Of a stretch of 64,000 nucleotides of DNA, positions 1-8,767 are shown one piece after another. Location: assembly GCF_000282515.1 (NCBI RefSeq), contig NZ_AKJD01000054.1, forward strand, positions 1-64,000. Reading direction: 5' to 3'. The notes under the pieces are model-generated. The model ran no database searches. It saw nothing but the letters and a program-made list of their open reading frames with translations, and was not told the DNA's origin. The first letter of the stretch is position 1. Each line of letters begins with the position of its first letter. The DNA is from Pseudomonas sp. GM80. GTDB lineage: Bacteria > Pseudomonadota > Gammaproteobacteria > Pseudomonadales > Pseudomonadaceae. Both the position numbers and the translations under genes were made by a program.

Positions 1-96
1 CACGCTCTGCGTGGGAATGCAGCCCGGGACGCTCTGCGTCCCAAATGGACGCGGAGCGTCCGGTGAGGCGTTCCCACGCAGAGCGTGGGAACGATC
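1..96. repeat. Nested palindromic intergenic element, left end cut by window
   Basis: The sequence is a chain of inverted repeats. Outer arms read GTTCCCACGC and GCGTGGGAAC, and an inner hairpin is built from GGGACGCTCTGCGTCCC. A complete copy lies at 39029-39130. The unit sits just beyond the stop of the ngg gene, a usual place for REP-like elements. It may also serve as the end of that transcript, but there is no T run. Confidence 0.8.
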
Positions 97-105
97 AGGA
101 AGGGG

Positions 106-1851
106 TTAAATGGCCGGCTGGCTGTGTGGAAACAACAAATCGACAAACCGCTCCGCCGTCGGCTGCGGCTCATGGTTGGCCAGCCCGGCGCGTTCGTTGG
201 CCTCGATAAACACGTACTCCGGCTGATCCGCCGCTGGCACCATCAAGTCGAGCCCGACCATCGGAATGTCCAGCGCGCGCGCCGCACGCACCGCCGCGTC
301 GACCAGTGTCGGATGCAGAATCGCCGTGACGTCTTCCAGCGTGCCGCCGGTGTGCAGATTCGCCGTACGCCGCACGAACAGATGCTCGCCGGCCGGCAAA
401 ACACTGCTGTAGTCATACCCGGCGGCATGCAAGGTGCGCTGGGTTTCGTGATCCAGCGGAATCTTGCTCTCGCCACTGGTGGCCGCCTGGCGACGCCGAC
501 TTTGCGCCTCGATCAACGCACCGATCGAATGCTGACCATCGCCGACCACTTCCGCCGGTTTGCGAATCGCCGCCGCGACCACTTCAAAACCGATCACCAG
601 AATTCGCAGATCAAGGCCTTCGTGGAAACTCTCCAACAGCACGCGGCTGTCGAACTGCTTGGCCGCTTCGATGGCCTGCTGCAGCTCTTCGATGGTCTGC
701 AGATCCACCGCAACGCCCTGGCCCTGTTCACCGTCGAGCGGCTTGACCACCACCCGTTGATGCTCATCGAGAAAGGCCAGATTGTCGTCGGCATTGCCCG
801 CCAATTGCTGAGACGGCAGATTCAGACCGGCCGCTTTCAGCACCTTGTGCGTCAGGCTTTTGTCCTGACACAGGCTCATGCTGATCGCGCTGGTCAGGTC
901 GCTCAGCGATTCGCGGCAGCGCACGCGACGGCCGCCATGGCTGAGGGTGAACAACCCGGCATCGGCATCGTCGACCTGCACATCAATGCCGCGCCGATGC
1001 GCTTCTTCAACGATGATCCGCGCGTACGGATTGAACTGCGCCTCCGGGCCGGGGCCAAGAAACAGCGGCTGGTTGATACCGTTCTTGCGCTTGATCGCGA
1101 AGGTCGACAGGTTGCGGAAACCGAGCTTGGCGTAGAGGCTTTTTGCCTGACGGTTGTCGTGCAACACCGATAGATCCAGATAGCTCAAACCGCGACTCAT
1201 GAAGTGCTCGATCAGATGTCGCACCAGCACTTCGCCAACACCCGGCCGCGAGCATTGCGGATCAACCGCCAGGCACCACAGGCTGCTGCCGTTTTCCGGG
1301 TCGTTGAACGCCTTGTGATGGTTCAGGCCCATGACGCTGCCAATCACCGCGCCGCTGTCCTCATCCTCCGCCAGCCAATACACCGGGCCGCCCTGATGGT
1401 GCGGGGTGAGCAGCGTGGCATCGATCGGCAACATGCCGCGTGCCGAATACAGCAGGTTGATCGCCTGCCAGTCCGCCTCGCTCTGCGCACGGCGGATACG
1501 GAAGCCGCGGAACACGCGAGTGGCCTGGCGATAATCGCTGAACCACAGGCGCAGCGTGTCGGATGGGTCGAGAAACAGCTGCGTCGGTTCCAGGCCGAGA
1601 ATCTGCTGCGGCGCGGCGACGTACAAGGCAATGTCGCGCTCGCCGGGTTGCTCATTGAGCAACTCGCGAGCCAGCGATGCCGGGTCGGGAAAGGTGTGGC
1701 CGATCAGCAACCGGCCCCAGCCGCAATGCACTGCAATGGGGTCGGCCGCCAGGGTGCTGCCATCTTCGGCCAGCCGTGCCTGCAAGCGTTCGTAGGACGG
1801 TGTCTGACCGCGAATCAGGCGTTGGTTGATGGCCGTGGCGTGGGGTTTCAT
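106..1851 (-). CDS. ngg: N-acetylglutaminylglutamine synthetase (GNAT + ATP-grasp)
   Basis: This 581-residue protein joins a GNAT acetyltransferase domain (about residues 117-252, acetyl-CoA loop near 199-209) to an ATP-grasp ligase domain (about 320-575, with VVVKPLDGEQGQGVAV). That architecture is characteristic of the enzyme that makes the dipeptide N-acetylglutaminylglutamine from two glutamines. The product is the precursor of the osmoprotectant NAGGN, so the enzyme should be cytoplasmic. Its start codon lies 3 bases after the stop of the upstream amidotransferase gene on the same strand, so the two are very likely co-transcribed and translationally coupled. In many pseudomonads an M42-family peptidase gene follows; here the window ends first. 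The assignment rests on the domain pair plus the partner gene. Confidence 0.9.
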   Translation of the reverse strand: MKPHATAINQRLIRGQTPSYERLQARLAEDGSTLAADPIAVHCGWGRLLIGHTFPDPASLARELLNEQPGERDIALYVAAPQQILGLEPTQLFLDPSDTLRLWFSDYRQATRVFRGFRIRRAQSEADWQAINLLYSARGMLPIDATLLTPHHQGGPVYWLAEDEDSGAVIGSVMGLNHHKAFNDPENGSSLWCLAVDPQCSRPGVGEVLVRHLIEHFMSRGLSYLDLSVLHDNRQAKSLYAKLGFRNLSTFAIKRKNGINQPLFLGPGPEAQFNPYARIIVEEAHRRGIDVQVDDADAGLFTLSHGGRRVRCRESLSDLTSAISMSLCQDKSLTHKVLKAAGLNLPSQQLAGNADDNLAFLDEHQRVVVKPLDGEQGQGVAVDLQTIEELQQAIEAAKQFDSRVLLESFHEGLDLRILVIGFEVVAAAIRKPAEVVGDGQHSIGALIEAQSRRRQAATSGESKIPLDHETQRTLHAAGYDYSSVLPAGEHLFVRRTANLHTGGTLEDVTAILHPTLVDAAVRAARALDIPMVGLDLMVPAADQPEYVFIEANERAGLANHEPQPTAERFVDLLFPHSQPAI

Positions 1852-1854
1852 CGA

Positions 1855-3627
1855 TCAGATTCCTTGTTCACTGAGCCACAGGTTCAGGGCCGCCAGTTGC
1901 CACAGTTTCGAGCCGCGCAATGGCGTCAGTTGGCCTTGCGGATCAGTCAGCAGTTTGTCGAGCATGGCCGGGTTGAACAGGCCGCGATCCTGACTCGGAT
2001 CGAGCAGCAGTTCGCGCACCCAGTTCAGCGTGTCGCCTTGCAAATGCTTGAGGCCAGGCACCGGGAAGTAGCCTTTTTTACGGTCGATCACTTCACTTGG
2101 AATGACCCGGCGCGCGGCTTCTTTCAGCACCTGCTTGCCGCCATCGGGCAGCTTGAATTTGCCTGGGACACGGGCCGACAGTTCAACCAGTCGATAGTCG
2201 AGAAACGGCGTTCGTGCTTCCAGGCCCCAGGCCATGGTCATGTTGTCGACGCGTTTGACCGGATCGTCGACCAGCATCACCGTGCTGTCCAGACGCAAGG
2301 CTTTGTCGACTGCCGCATCAGCGCCGGGCTGTGCGAAATGTTCTTTGACGAAGTCGCCGGCGGCGTCATTTGCAGTCAGCCATTTCGGTTGTACGGTGGC
2401 GGCATAATCGTCGTAGCTGCGGTCGAAGAACGCGTTGCGATAGGCCGCATAAGGATCGGCCGCGCCATCGACTTGCGGGTACCAGTGATAACCGGCGAAC
2501 AGCTCGTCCGCGCCCTGGCCACTCTGTACCACCTTGCAGTGCTTGGCCACTTCGCGCGACAGCAGATAGAACGCGATGCAGTCATGGCTGACCATCGGTT
2601 CGCTCATCGCGCGGAACGCGGCGGGCAGTTGCTCGATGATCTCTTTCTCGTCGATGCGCAGTTGATGGTGCTGCGTGCCGTAGTGCTTGGCGATCAGATC
2701 GGAATACTGGAACTCGTCGCCGCGCTCGCCGCCGGCATCCTGGAAGCCGATGGAAAAGGTCGACAGATTCTCAACGCCGACTTCACGCAACAGACCGACC
2801 AACATGCTCGAATCGACACCGCCGGACAGCAGCACGCCGACATCGACGGCGGCACGTTGACGAATCGCTACCGCTTCGCGAGTGCTGTCGAGCACGCGGT
2901 CGACCCAGTCTTCCAGCGTCAAATTTTTCTCGTCGTCGTGTGGGCCGTAAGGCAGCGTCCACCAGGTTTTCTGCTCGGTGGTGCCGTCGGCTTCAACACG
3001 CATCCAGGTCGCTGGTGGCAGCTTTTCAACGCCAGCCAGCAGGGTGCGTGGCGCAGGGACCACGGCATGGAAATTCAGGTAGTGATTAAGCGCCACCGGA
3101 TCGAGAATCGGGTTGATGTCGCCGCCCTTGAGCAGCGCCGGCAGGGCCGAGGCAAAACGCAAACGCTGGCCGGTGCGCGACAGGTACAGCGGCTTCACGC
3201 CGAGACGGTCACGGGCGATGAACAGGCGCTTGGCGTCGCGCTCCCAAATGGCAAACGCGAACATGCCGTTGAGTTTCGGCAGCAGCGCTTCGCCCCAGGC
3301 GTGGTAGCCCTTGAGCAGCACTTCGGTGTCGCCACCGGAATAGAAGGCATAACCCAGCGCTTCGAGCTCAGCGCGCAATTCCGGAAAATTGTAGATCGCG
3401 CCGTTGAAGGCCAGCGACAGGCCGAGTTGACTGTCGATCATCGGCTGCGCCGAGCCGTCCGACAGGTCCATGATTTTCAGGCGACGATGGCCCAGGGCAA
3501 TCGGCCCTTGGGCATGGAAGCCCCACGCATCAGGGCCGCGAGGCGCCAGGTGATGGGTGATTCGCTCGATGGCTGCAAGGTCTGCAGGTTGTTGATCAAA
3601 ACGTAACTCGCCAGCTAATCCGCACAT
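1855..3627 (-). CDS. asnO: N-acetylglutaminylglutamine amidotransferase (asparagine synthetase-like)
   Basis: The 590-residue protein starts MCGLAGELRF, so Cys2 can be the catalytic nucleophile of a class II (Ntn) glutamine amidotransferase domain. The C-terminal half carries the PP-loop LLSGGVDSSMLVGLL (about residue 268) of the asparagine synthetase family. Alone this would be called AsnB. The adjacent ngg gene indicates the NAGGN pathway, where it amidates N-acetylglutaminylglutamine to the final compatible solute. A Shine-Dalgarno-like TAAGGA precedes the start. The pathway is known to respond to high osmolarity in pseudomonads; the upstream gap at 3628-3943 would hold the promoter. Confidence 0.88.
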   Translation of the reverse strand: MCGLAGELRFDQQPADLAAIERITHHLAPRGPDAWGFHAQGPIALGHRRLKIMDLSDGSAQPMIDSQLGLSLAFNGAIYNFPELRAELEALGYAFYSGGDTEVLLKGYHAWGEALLPKLNGMFAFAIWERDAKRLFIARDRLGVKPLYLSRTGQRLRFASALPALLKGGDINPILDPVALNHYLNFHAVVPAPRTLLAGVEKLPPATWMRVEADGTTEQKTWWTLPYGPHDDEKNLTLEDWVDRVLDSTREAVAIRQRAAVDVGVLLSGGVDSSMLVGLLREVGVENLSTFSIGFQDAGGERGDEFQYSDLIAKHYGTQHHQLRIDEKEIIEQLPAAFRAMSEPMVSHDCIAFYLLSREVAKHCKVVQSGQGADELFAGYHWYPQVDGAADPYAAYRNAFFDRSYDDYAATVQPKWLTANDAAGDFVKEHFAQPGADAAVDKALRLDSTVMLVDDPVKRVDNMTMAWGLEARTPFLDYRLVELSARVPGKFKLPDGGKQVLKEAARRVIPSEVIDRKKGYFPVPGLKHLQGDTLNWVRELLLDPSQDRGLFNPAMLDKLLTDPQGQLTPLRGSKLWQLAALNLWLSEQGI

Positions 3628-3943
3628 AAAGTCCTTACCGGTTTTTCCGTTGGGGAGGGTGTTTCTTCAGCGGCCAAATGGCCGGTACTCAGAAACTGAC
3701 CCGGTGCGGTGGTGGGAGTTTTAGAACGATGAGTTATAAGCGCGTGGATTCGACCCTGCGCAATGACGCGACTTGCCTCATCTCACTTAACAGCTGATTG
3801 AAATCGAATGGCGGTATATAGATATTTTATCGGTGCAAAAAACTGTTGAATCAGCTGGATTTCAGGCGTTTTTTTAGGTTTTTTATTCTTCCTCGGTGTT
3901 GATATGGTCGACGTTCGAACCTCGCAATAAAGGACTATTGCAG
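3628..3943. other. Intergenic region between divergent asnO and NEL-protein genes
   Basis: About 316 bases separate two divergent genes, so promoters for both should lie here. I see no convincing sigma-70 pair. The stretch from 3791 to 3935 is clearly AT-rich with several T runs. A perfect 9-bp inverted repeat, CAGCTGATT at 3791-3799 and AATCAGCTG at 3849-3857, flanks an AT-rich core containing GGTATATAGATATT. It could be an operator or a long-stem hairpin. No small gene was recognised. Confidence 0.5.
3791..3857. promoter_or_regulatory. Inverted repeat flanking an AT-rich core upstream of two divergent genes
   Basis: Two perfect 9-base arms (CAGCTGATT / AATCAGCTG) are separated by 49 bases of AT-rich sequence. 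The location between divergent promoters fits a regulator-binding region, but no known operator consensus was recognised. Confidence 0.3.
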
Positions 3944-6900
3944 ATGCCGACCACAGAAATAAAAACGCAGTCTCCGGATTTGACTTTGAACACGTTGCTT
4001 GACGCCACTGGCGATCTCGACAGCGCCGAAGCCTTGCAAAAAAGCCTGCCTGCTTTTTTGCTGAAATGTTCAGCCATCCAACTCGCGGCGATTGATCGAA
4101 CCACCCGGGAGTTGCACGCCATTCAACTGACAGTCCAGAGGGAGCTGGACACGCTCAAGCCGTTGCACACCTTTTGTATCGATGAGCTGAACCTCGCGCT
4201 GCGCCACAAGTGGCCAGTGAATTTCGACGTAGAAAAAGATTTCCTGAGCTTGCCGGGTGCCGATTGCGGTTGCGAGCCCCTATCGACGGACGAAAACGGC
4301 GTACAAACCTTTCCGGCTGCCACGCAGACACTGTTACAAGCGGCAATGCAGAACTTCACCGCTGAGGAAGCCACAGGTGATTTTCCTGTCGGCGGTCAGG
4401 TTGTCGTGCACAGCGCCACGGCTGGCGTCAGCGGTTTGACCGTGGCGGCCTTTGCCGGACTATGCCGAGAGCTGGACCTTGGCAAACGCTACCAGGCGCA
4501 TTTTCAGCAGGTCTTCGGTCTTTTGGGGGCTGACGGCAAGGTCGTGGTACGCAACACCATGATTCGCGACATGGCGAAAATGAAAAAGCTGTTGTTGCAA
4601 ATGGACACCCACCTTGCCGCGATCAGGCATCACATCTCACCTGCCGGTTTGCAGACCGTGCAACGGCTGATTGACGCCGAGGGTGTGGCGTCGGCAGCGA
4701 CGCTGCACTACAACGACCAGACACTGATGATGCAAGGCCTGGAGATTTTCAACAGCTGCGTCTGGGGTGTCGTGGTGTTTTGCGCCCATTCGTTCGAAAC
4801 GCATCCTCAGGAACCGTGCCTGGTGTATATGGCGGGAGAGCCCGAGCGCGCGTTGTACGAGTACCCGAGTTTCAATGCGTTCAAACAGTACCTGACGCAA
4901 AAGTTGAAGGATCGGCGCTACAAGGATTACTTCGCCAACAGCATTGATGAAGATGACAAGGCAGATTTTTTCAAGGCTGTTGCCGATTCCGCCGAGCTGG
5001 AATCCATCAGGTCATTGCCGATCACGGTGCCGTTGTTCGAGTTCATGGTGCAAAGTCACGTGGGCAAAATGCAGGTTGATGCACGCAAACTGGCGGTGCC
5101 GACCGCCGATATTGATGACGATGCACGCCGCAAACGTCTGCTGGACTTTCTCCAGCTCGGTGTCAGCGTTGCCTCCGTAGCAGGACTCTTTGTACCGGTT
5201 CTCGGCCAACTGATGATGGGTGTTGCGGTAGGGCAATTGCTTGGCGAGGTGTATGAAGGCGTCGAGGACTGGCAGCGGGGCGACCAGCAGGAAGCGCTGT
5301 CACACCTGCTCGGCGTCGTGGAAAACATCGCACTGATGGGCGTGCTCGCGGGGGGCCAGAAAGTCGTTGGCACGCTCGGACGCCATCTGGTGCGCTCCCA
5401 CCCGACGTTCTTTGGCCAGTTCACCGCGATTTACAATCAAGCCGGCAAACCGCGCCTGTGGAAGCCAGATTTAAGCCCTTACGAGCATGACCTTCCGCGC
5501 GGATTCACGCTGGCCGACGGTGCCGAAGACCTTCATCAAATCGGCAGCAGGTTTTACGGTCGGGTCGGGCACCGAATCCTTGCGGGCACTACCGATTCGG
5601 CAGCGCGTAGCTGGCGTCTGCAACATCCCGGGCGCCCTGAAGCGTTCTCCCCTGTACTTGAACGTCACGTCGAAGGTGGCTGGCGCACTCCGGCCGAAGA
5701 CACAGAACAGTGGCGCAGCGCGGCGTATACCCTCAAACGCATCGATCCACAGCTGTGTGATTTTACCGATGCCGAACTGGACATGATGCGCAGGATCAGC
5801 GGCGACCGCTACGAAGCGTTGCAGCGTGCCTTGCACGACAATCTGCCGCTGTCATCCCGGCTGCGCGACAGCGTGGAGCGACTGCGTACGGAGCGACGGT
5901 TACGCGTGCTCATCGCCGAGCTTGAGCGGGGCGAAACCCACTCAGGGCAACCTGTGCATGAACAGTTGCGTGCGTTGTCGAAGCTGCCCGGCTGGCCCAC
6001 AGACCGTTACATCGCGGTCACCGATGCCGCGGGCGAAGTCACCGCAACCTATCCTCTCACTGCGGTGCGCGACGATCGTCTCAGTGTGGTGATCACTGAA
6101 GATCAATTGGCCGAAGGCCAATTGCTGCAAACGGTGATCGATGGTTTGTATCAGAAGGAAGTCGATGCCTTGCTGGGGGGCAATCCCGGTCGTCAGAACG
6201 AACGCGAGATTCTCGCTAAAACACTCGGCTCATGGCTCAAGGCTGATCGTCCGGCGGTGGTCCAGCGAATGTATGAACGCTATGACCGGATCGAGGCTGA
6301 CGATGTGCAGAAGCTGCGCAATACGTTTGTCGAGCTGCCGGCGCGCCATGCGCAGCGTCTTATCGATCAAGCGCCGAGTGTCGAGCGTGTGCATCTGCTT
6401 TCCAGCGGTCGAGTGCCTGTCGGTCTGGCGCAGAAGGTCAGGGCCGCGACCCATCAGGTACGTGTTGATCGTGCGCTGATCGGGCTTCATTTGCCGGCAA
6501 TGGCCAATCCGGACACTGAAAAGCTGGCCATACAGTTACTGCCTCATTTGAGCGGCTGGGATGCGCAGCTGCGGCTTGAGTTACGAGAAAAAACCCTGAA
6601 CGGGTCTTTGCTGGATGCGATTGGTATTGAGCCGGCGACGCCGTTGAATACCCGCACTTTGGTTAAATCCAATGGCGGGTATGAGGTGTTTGACGGCGAC
6701 AGCAAATCGCTGGGACGGGTTGAAGCGGGGGCTGACGATCTCTATCACGCCATTCTCAAGGCGCTGGCTCCTGCGCAACGTGCCGCCGCCGGATTCCCCG
6801 ACCCGGTGCCTGTTGATGGGGCTCGGCTACGCAACAAACTGCTTGAAACTGCACTGGACGAGCGCGAGGTGACTGCGCGTATGTTGATCACCGGCAAGTC

Positions 6901-8764
6901 TGAGCCGGTTGTTTTCGAGCCGGCTTGTGTGCAGGCCGATCAGGTGATGACAACGACTCATCCGCGAGCATTGCTGCGCAAAGTCTTGAGGCTTTTCCCC
7001 AGCTACAGCGAAGCCCAGGCCAGCCAATTGATCGATCAACTGGGCAATGACCCGCTGACCCGGGCAACCGGTGTAAAGGCGTTGCGTGAGGATCTGCAAA
7101 GCCTGCGCGATGCACTGCAACTCTGGAGCGAGGACGAGCCTGCGATAAGGGCGCTCGGCGGGGATTGGCAAGAGGTGCGTCGTAGTCGCAAAGCCACCGC
7201 TGAACTGATCGAGGACAGTTTTCGGCGACTTTTATGGGTCAGAGACGTCAATGGTCAACCCGTTTGTACGTTGAATCTGGACGGCATGCGAGTCGGCAAA
7301 CTGCCCACTCTGCCACCTGGTCTGAAGTTCGACCACATCAAGCGATTGTCGTTGAGGAACATGGAGCAAGGGGACGATATCGCGTATTTCCTCCGCTCGT
7401 TCAAGCAAGTTGAATCCCTGGAGCTTGATCGCAACAAGCTCACTCGGCTGCCGGAAATTCTCTCGTTCATGCCTGATCTTGGCCGGTTGAGCCTGGCGGG
7501 TAACCAGATCAAGCTGACCGAGCAGACGCTGCTGAAACTGAGCCAGTTGCGCACGCTTCACAGTTTGAACCTGAGCGGCAATCCGCTGGGGGCAACCCCG
7601 GATGTCAGCCATATGTTGAAATTGCGCTCTCTGGCACTGCGCGAGACCGGTGCTACGGAGTTGCCCAACGGTCTGGCACGTTTGCCGAATCTGGATTGGG
7701 TGGATTTGCGCAACAACGAAATTAAGGTATTGCCGGATTGGCTCTTCAAAACCCCGCGACGTTTCAGTGAGGCACTTAACCTGCGATTCAATCCACTGTC
7801 CGATGTCAGCAACACGCACCTGTCGAATTACCGGGAAAACATCGGCGTCGGCATGGGCTATCTGGATAACGATAATGCCCGTCTCGACGAAAACCAGGCG
7901 CGATCGCTCTGGTTCACTGACGGCGCGGGGGAGGACTGGAATCGTCGTAACCGAATCTGGATGGCATTCAAAGATGATCCGAGGGCCGAAGGATTATTCC
8001 ATCTGCTGGCGGAACTCAGTCATACCGCCGATTCCGAGAAAGCGACCCAAGACATGCATCGACGGGTCTGGGCGGTACTCGAAGCGGCGGAGCAGCGAGC
8101 GCCGTTGTACGAACAGATCCTCGATCTGGCGGCCAATCCGATCAACTGTACGGACAGTGCGGCAATAAACTTCAGTCATCTGGAAATCGCCGTTGAAGTC
8201 GACAGGGTGATCAACCCTGCTGAAGGTCGGGTAAATGGTGCCAAACCCCTGATCAAACTCGGCCGTGGTCTGTTTCGCCTGGATCAGTTGAACCAGATCG
8301 CTCAAGAACATGCTGACAAGAATCCGACCGCCGATCCTTTGGAGGTCAACCTCGCGTATCGCACCGGCCTCGCCGATGACCTGGATTTGCCGGGCCAGCC
8401 GCGGTTCATGCGTTATGCACTACTGGGCGGTGTGACCCCTGCCGATCTGGACATCGCGAAGAACAGGATCGTTGCGGCTGAAGCTTCAGCGCAGTGGATG
8501 ACGTTTCTGCAGCGCCAGCCATTCTGGTGTGATTACCTCAAACGCACGTTCAGCCGCCAGTTCACCAGTATTGACGAGATTTTTTCACCGCAACTGGATG
8601 CCGTGTTCGGGCAGGCGAGCACACTCAGTTCCGCGGATTATCTCAGTCAGATGGATGCGATCAAGTTCCAGCGCGAACTGGCTGAGGAAGCTGTGCTGAC
8701 ACGCCTGACCGACGATGCGATACGTCTGGTTAATCTGGGGATCTGCGCCATGCCCCAAGGGTAA
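3944..8764 (+). CDS. DUF6543 / leucine-rich-repeat protein with NEL-type E3 ubiquitin ligase domain
   Basis: The protein has 1606 residues from the ATG at 3944, which is preceded by AAAGGA at 9 bases; an upstream in-frame start at 3896 lacks such a site. The N-terminal part carries a stretch typical of the DUF6543 (dermonecrotic toxin-like) family near residues 162-188 (LTVAAFAGLCRELDLG). A hydrophobic, glycine-rich segment lies near 399-475. Leucine-rich repeats run from about 1128 to 1285 (LESLELDRNKLTRLPE-like units). The C-terminus resembles the NEL ubiquitin-ligase fold of IpaH/SspH effectors: Cys1402 sits in NPINCTDSAAINF, matching the CxD catalytic motif. By family knowledge such proteins transfer ubiquitin to eukaryotic targets. 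Delivery route and host are not visible; no chaperone or secretion gene is adjacent. Confidence 0.85.
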   Translation: MPTTEIKTQSPDLTLNTLLDATGDLDSAEALQKSLPAFLLKCSAIQLAAIDRTTRELHAIQLTVQRELDTLKPLHTFCIDELNLALRHKWPVNFDVEKDFLSLPGADCGCEPLSTDENGVQTFPAATQTLLQAAMQNFTAEEATGDFPVGGQVVVHSATAGVSGLTVAAFAGLCRELDLGKRYQAHFQQVFGLLGADGKVVVRNTMIRDMAKMKKLLLQMDTHLAAIRHHISPAGLQTVQRLIDAEGVASAATLHYNDQTLMMQGLEIFNSCVWGVVVFCAHSFETHPQEPCLVYMAGEPERALYEYPSFNAFKQYLTQKLKDRRYKDYFANSIDEDDKADFFKAVADSAELESIRSLPITVPLFEFMVQSHVGKMQVDARKLAVPTADIDDDARRKRLLDFLQLGVSVASVAGLFVPVLGQLMMGVAVGQLLGEVYEGVEDWQRGDQQEALSHLLGVVENIALMGVLAGGQKVVGTLGRHLVRSHPTFFGQFTAIYNQAGKPRLWKPDLSPYEHDLPRGFTLADGAEDLHQIGSRFYGRVGHRILAGTTDSAARSWRLQHPGRPEAFSPVLERHVEGGWRTPAEDTEQWRSAAYTLKRIDPQLCDFTDAELDMMRRISGDRYEALQRALHDNLPLSSRLRDSVERLRTERRLRVLIAELERGETHSGQPVHEQLRALSKLPGWPTDRYIAVTDAAGEVTATYPLTAVRDDRLSVVITEDQLAEGQLLQTVIDGLYQKEVDALLGGNPGRQNEREILAKTLGSWLKADRPAVVQRMYERYDRIEADDVQKLRNTFVELPARHAQRLIDQAPSVERVHLLSSGRVPVGLAQKVRAATHQVRVDRALIGLHLPAMANPDTEKLAIQLLPHLSGWDAQLRLELREKTLNGSLLDAIGIEPATPLNTRTLVKSNGGYEVFDGDSKSLGRVEAGADDLYHAILKALAPAQRAAAGFPDPVPVDGARLRNKLLETALDEREVTARMLITGKSEPVVFEPACVQADQVMTTTHPRALLRKVLRLFPSYSEAQASQLIDQLGNDPLTRATGVKALREDLQSLRDALQLWSEDEPAIRALGGDWQEVRRSRKATAELIEDSFRRLLWVRDVNGQPVCTLNLDGMRVGKLPTLPPGLKFDHIKRLSLRNMEQGDDIAYFLRSFKQVESLELDRNKLTRLPEILSFMPDLGRLSLAGNQIKLTEQTLLKLSQLRTLHSLNLSGNPLGATPDVSHMLKLRSLALRETGATELPNGLARLPNLDWVDLRNNEIKVLPDWLFKTPRRFSEALNLRFNPLSDVSNTHLSNYRENIGVGMGYLDNDNARLDENQARSLWFTDGAGEDWNRRNRIWMAFKDDPRAEGLFHLLAELSHTADSEKATQDMHRRVWAVLEAAEQRAPLYEQILDLAANPINCTDSAAINFSHLEIAVEVDRVINPAEGRVNGAKPLIKLGRGLFRLDQLNQIAQEHADKNPTADPLEVNLAYRTGLADDLDLPGQPRFMRYALLGGVTPADLDIAKNRIVAAEASAQWMTFLQRQPFWCDYLKRTFSRQFTSIDEIFSPQLDAVFGQASTLSSADYLSQMDAIKFQRELAEEAVLTRLTDDAIRLVNLGICAMPQG

Positions 8765-8767
8765 GAG

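Noticed and set aside
1204..3606. 800-codon plus-strand frame opposite the asparagine synthetase-like gene
   Set aside because: Shadow of the real minus-strand gene, with no ribosome-binding site and no recognisable domain.
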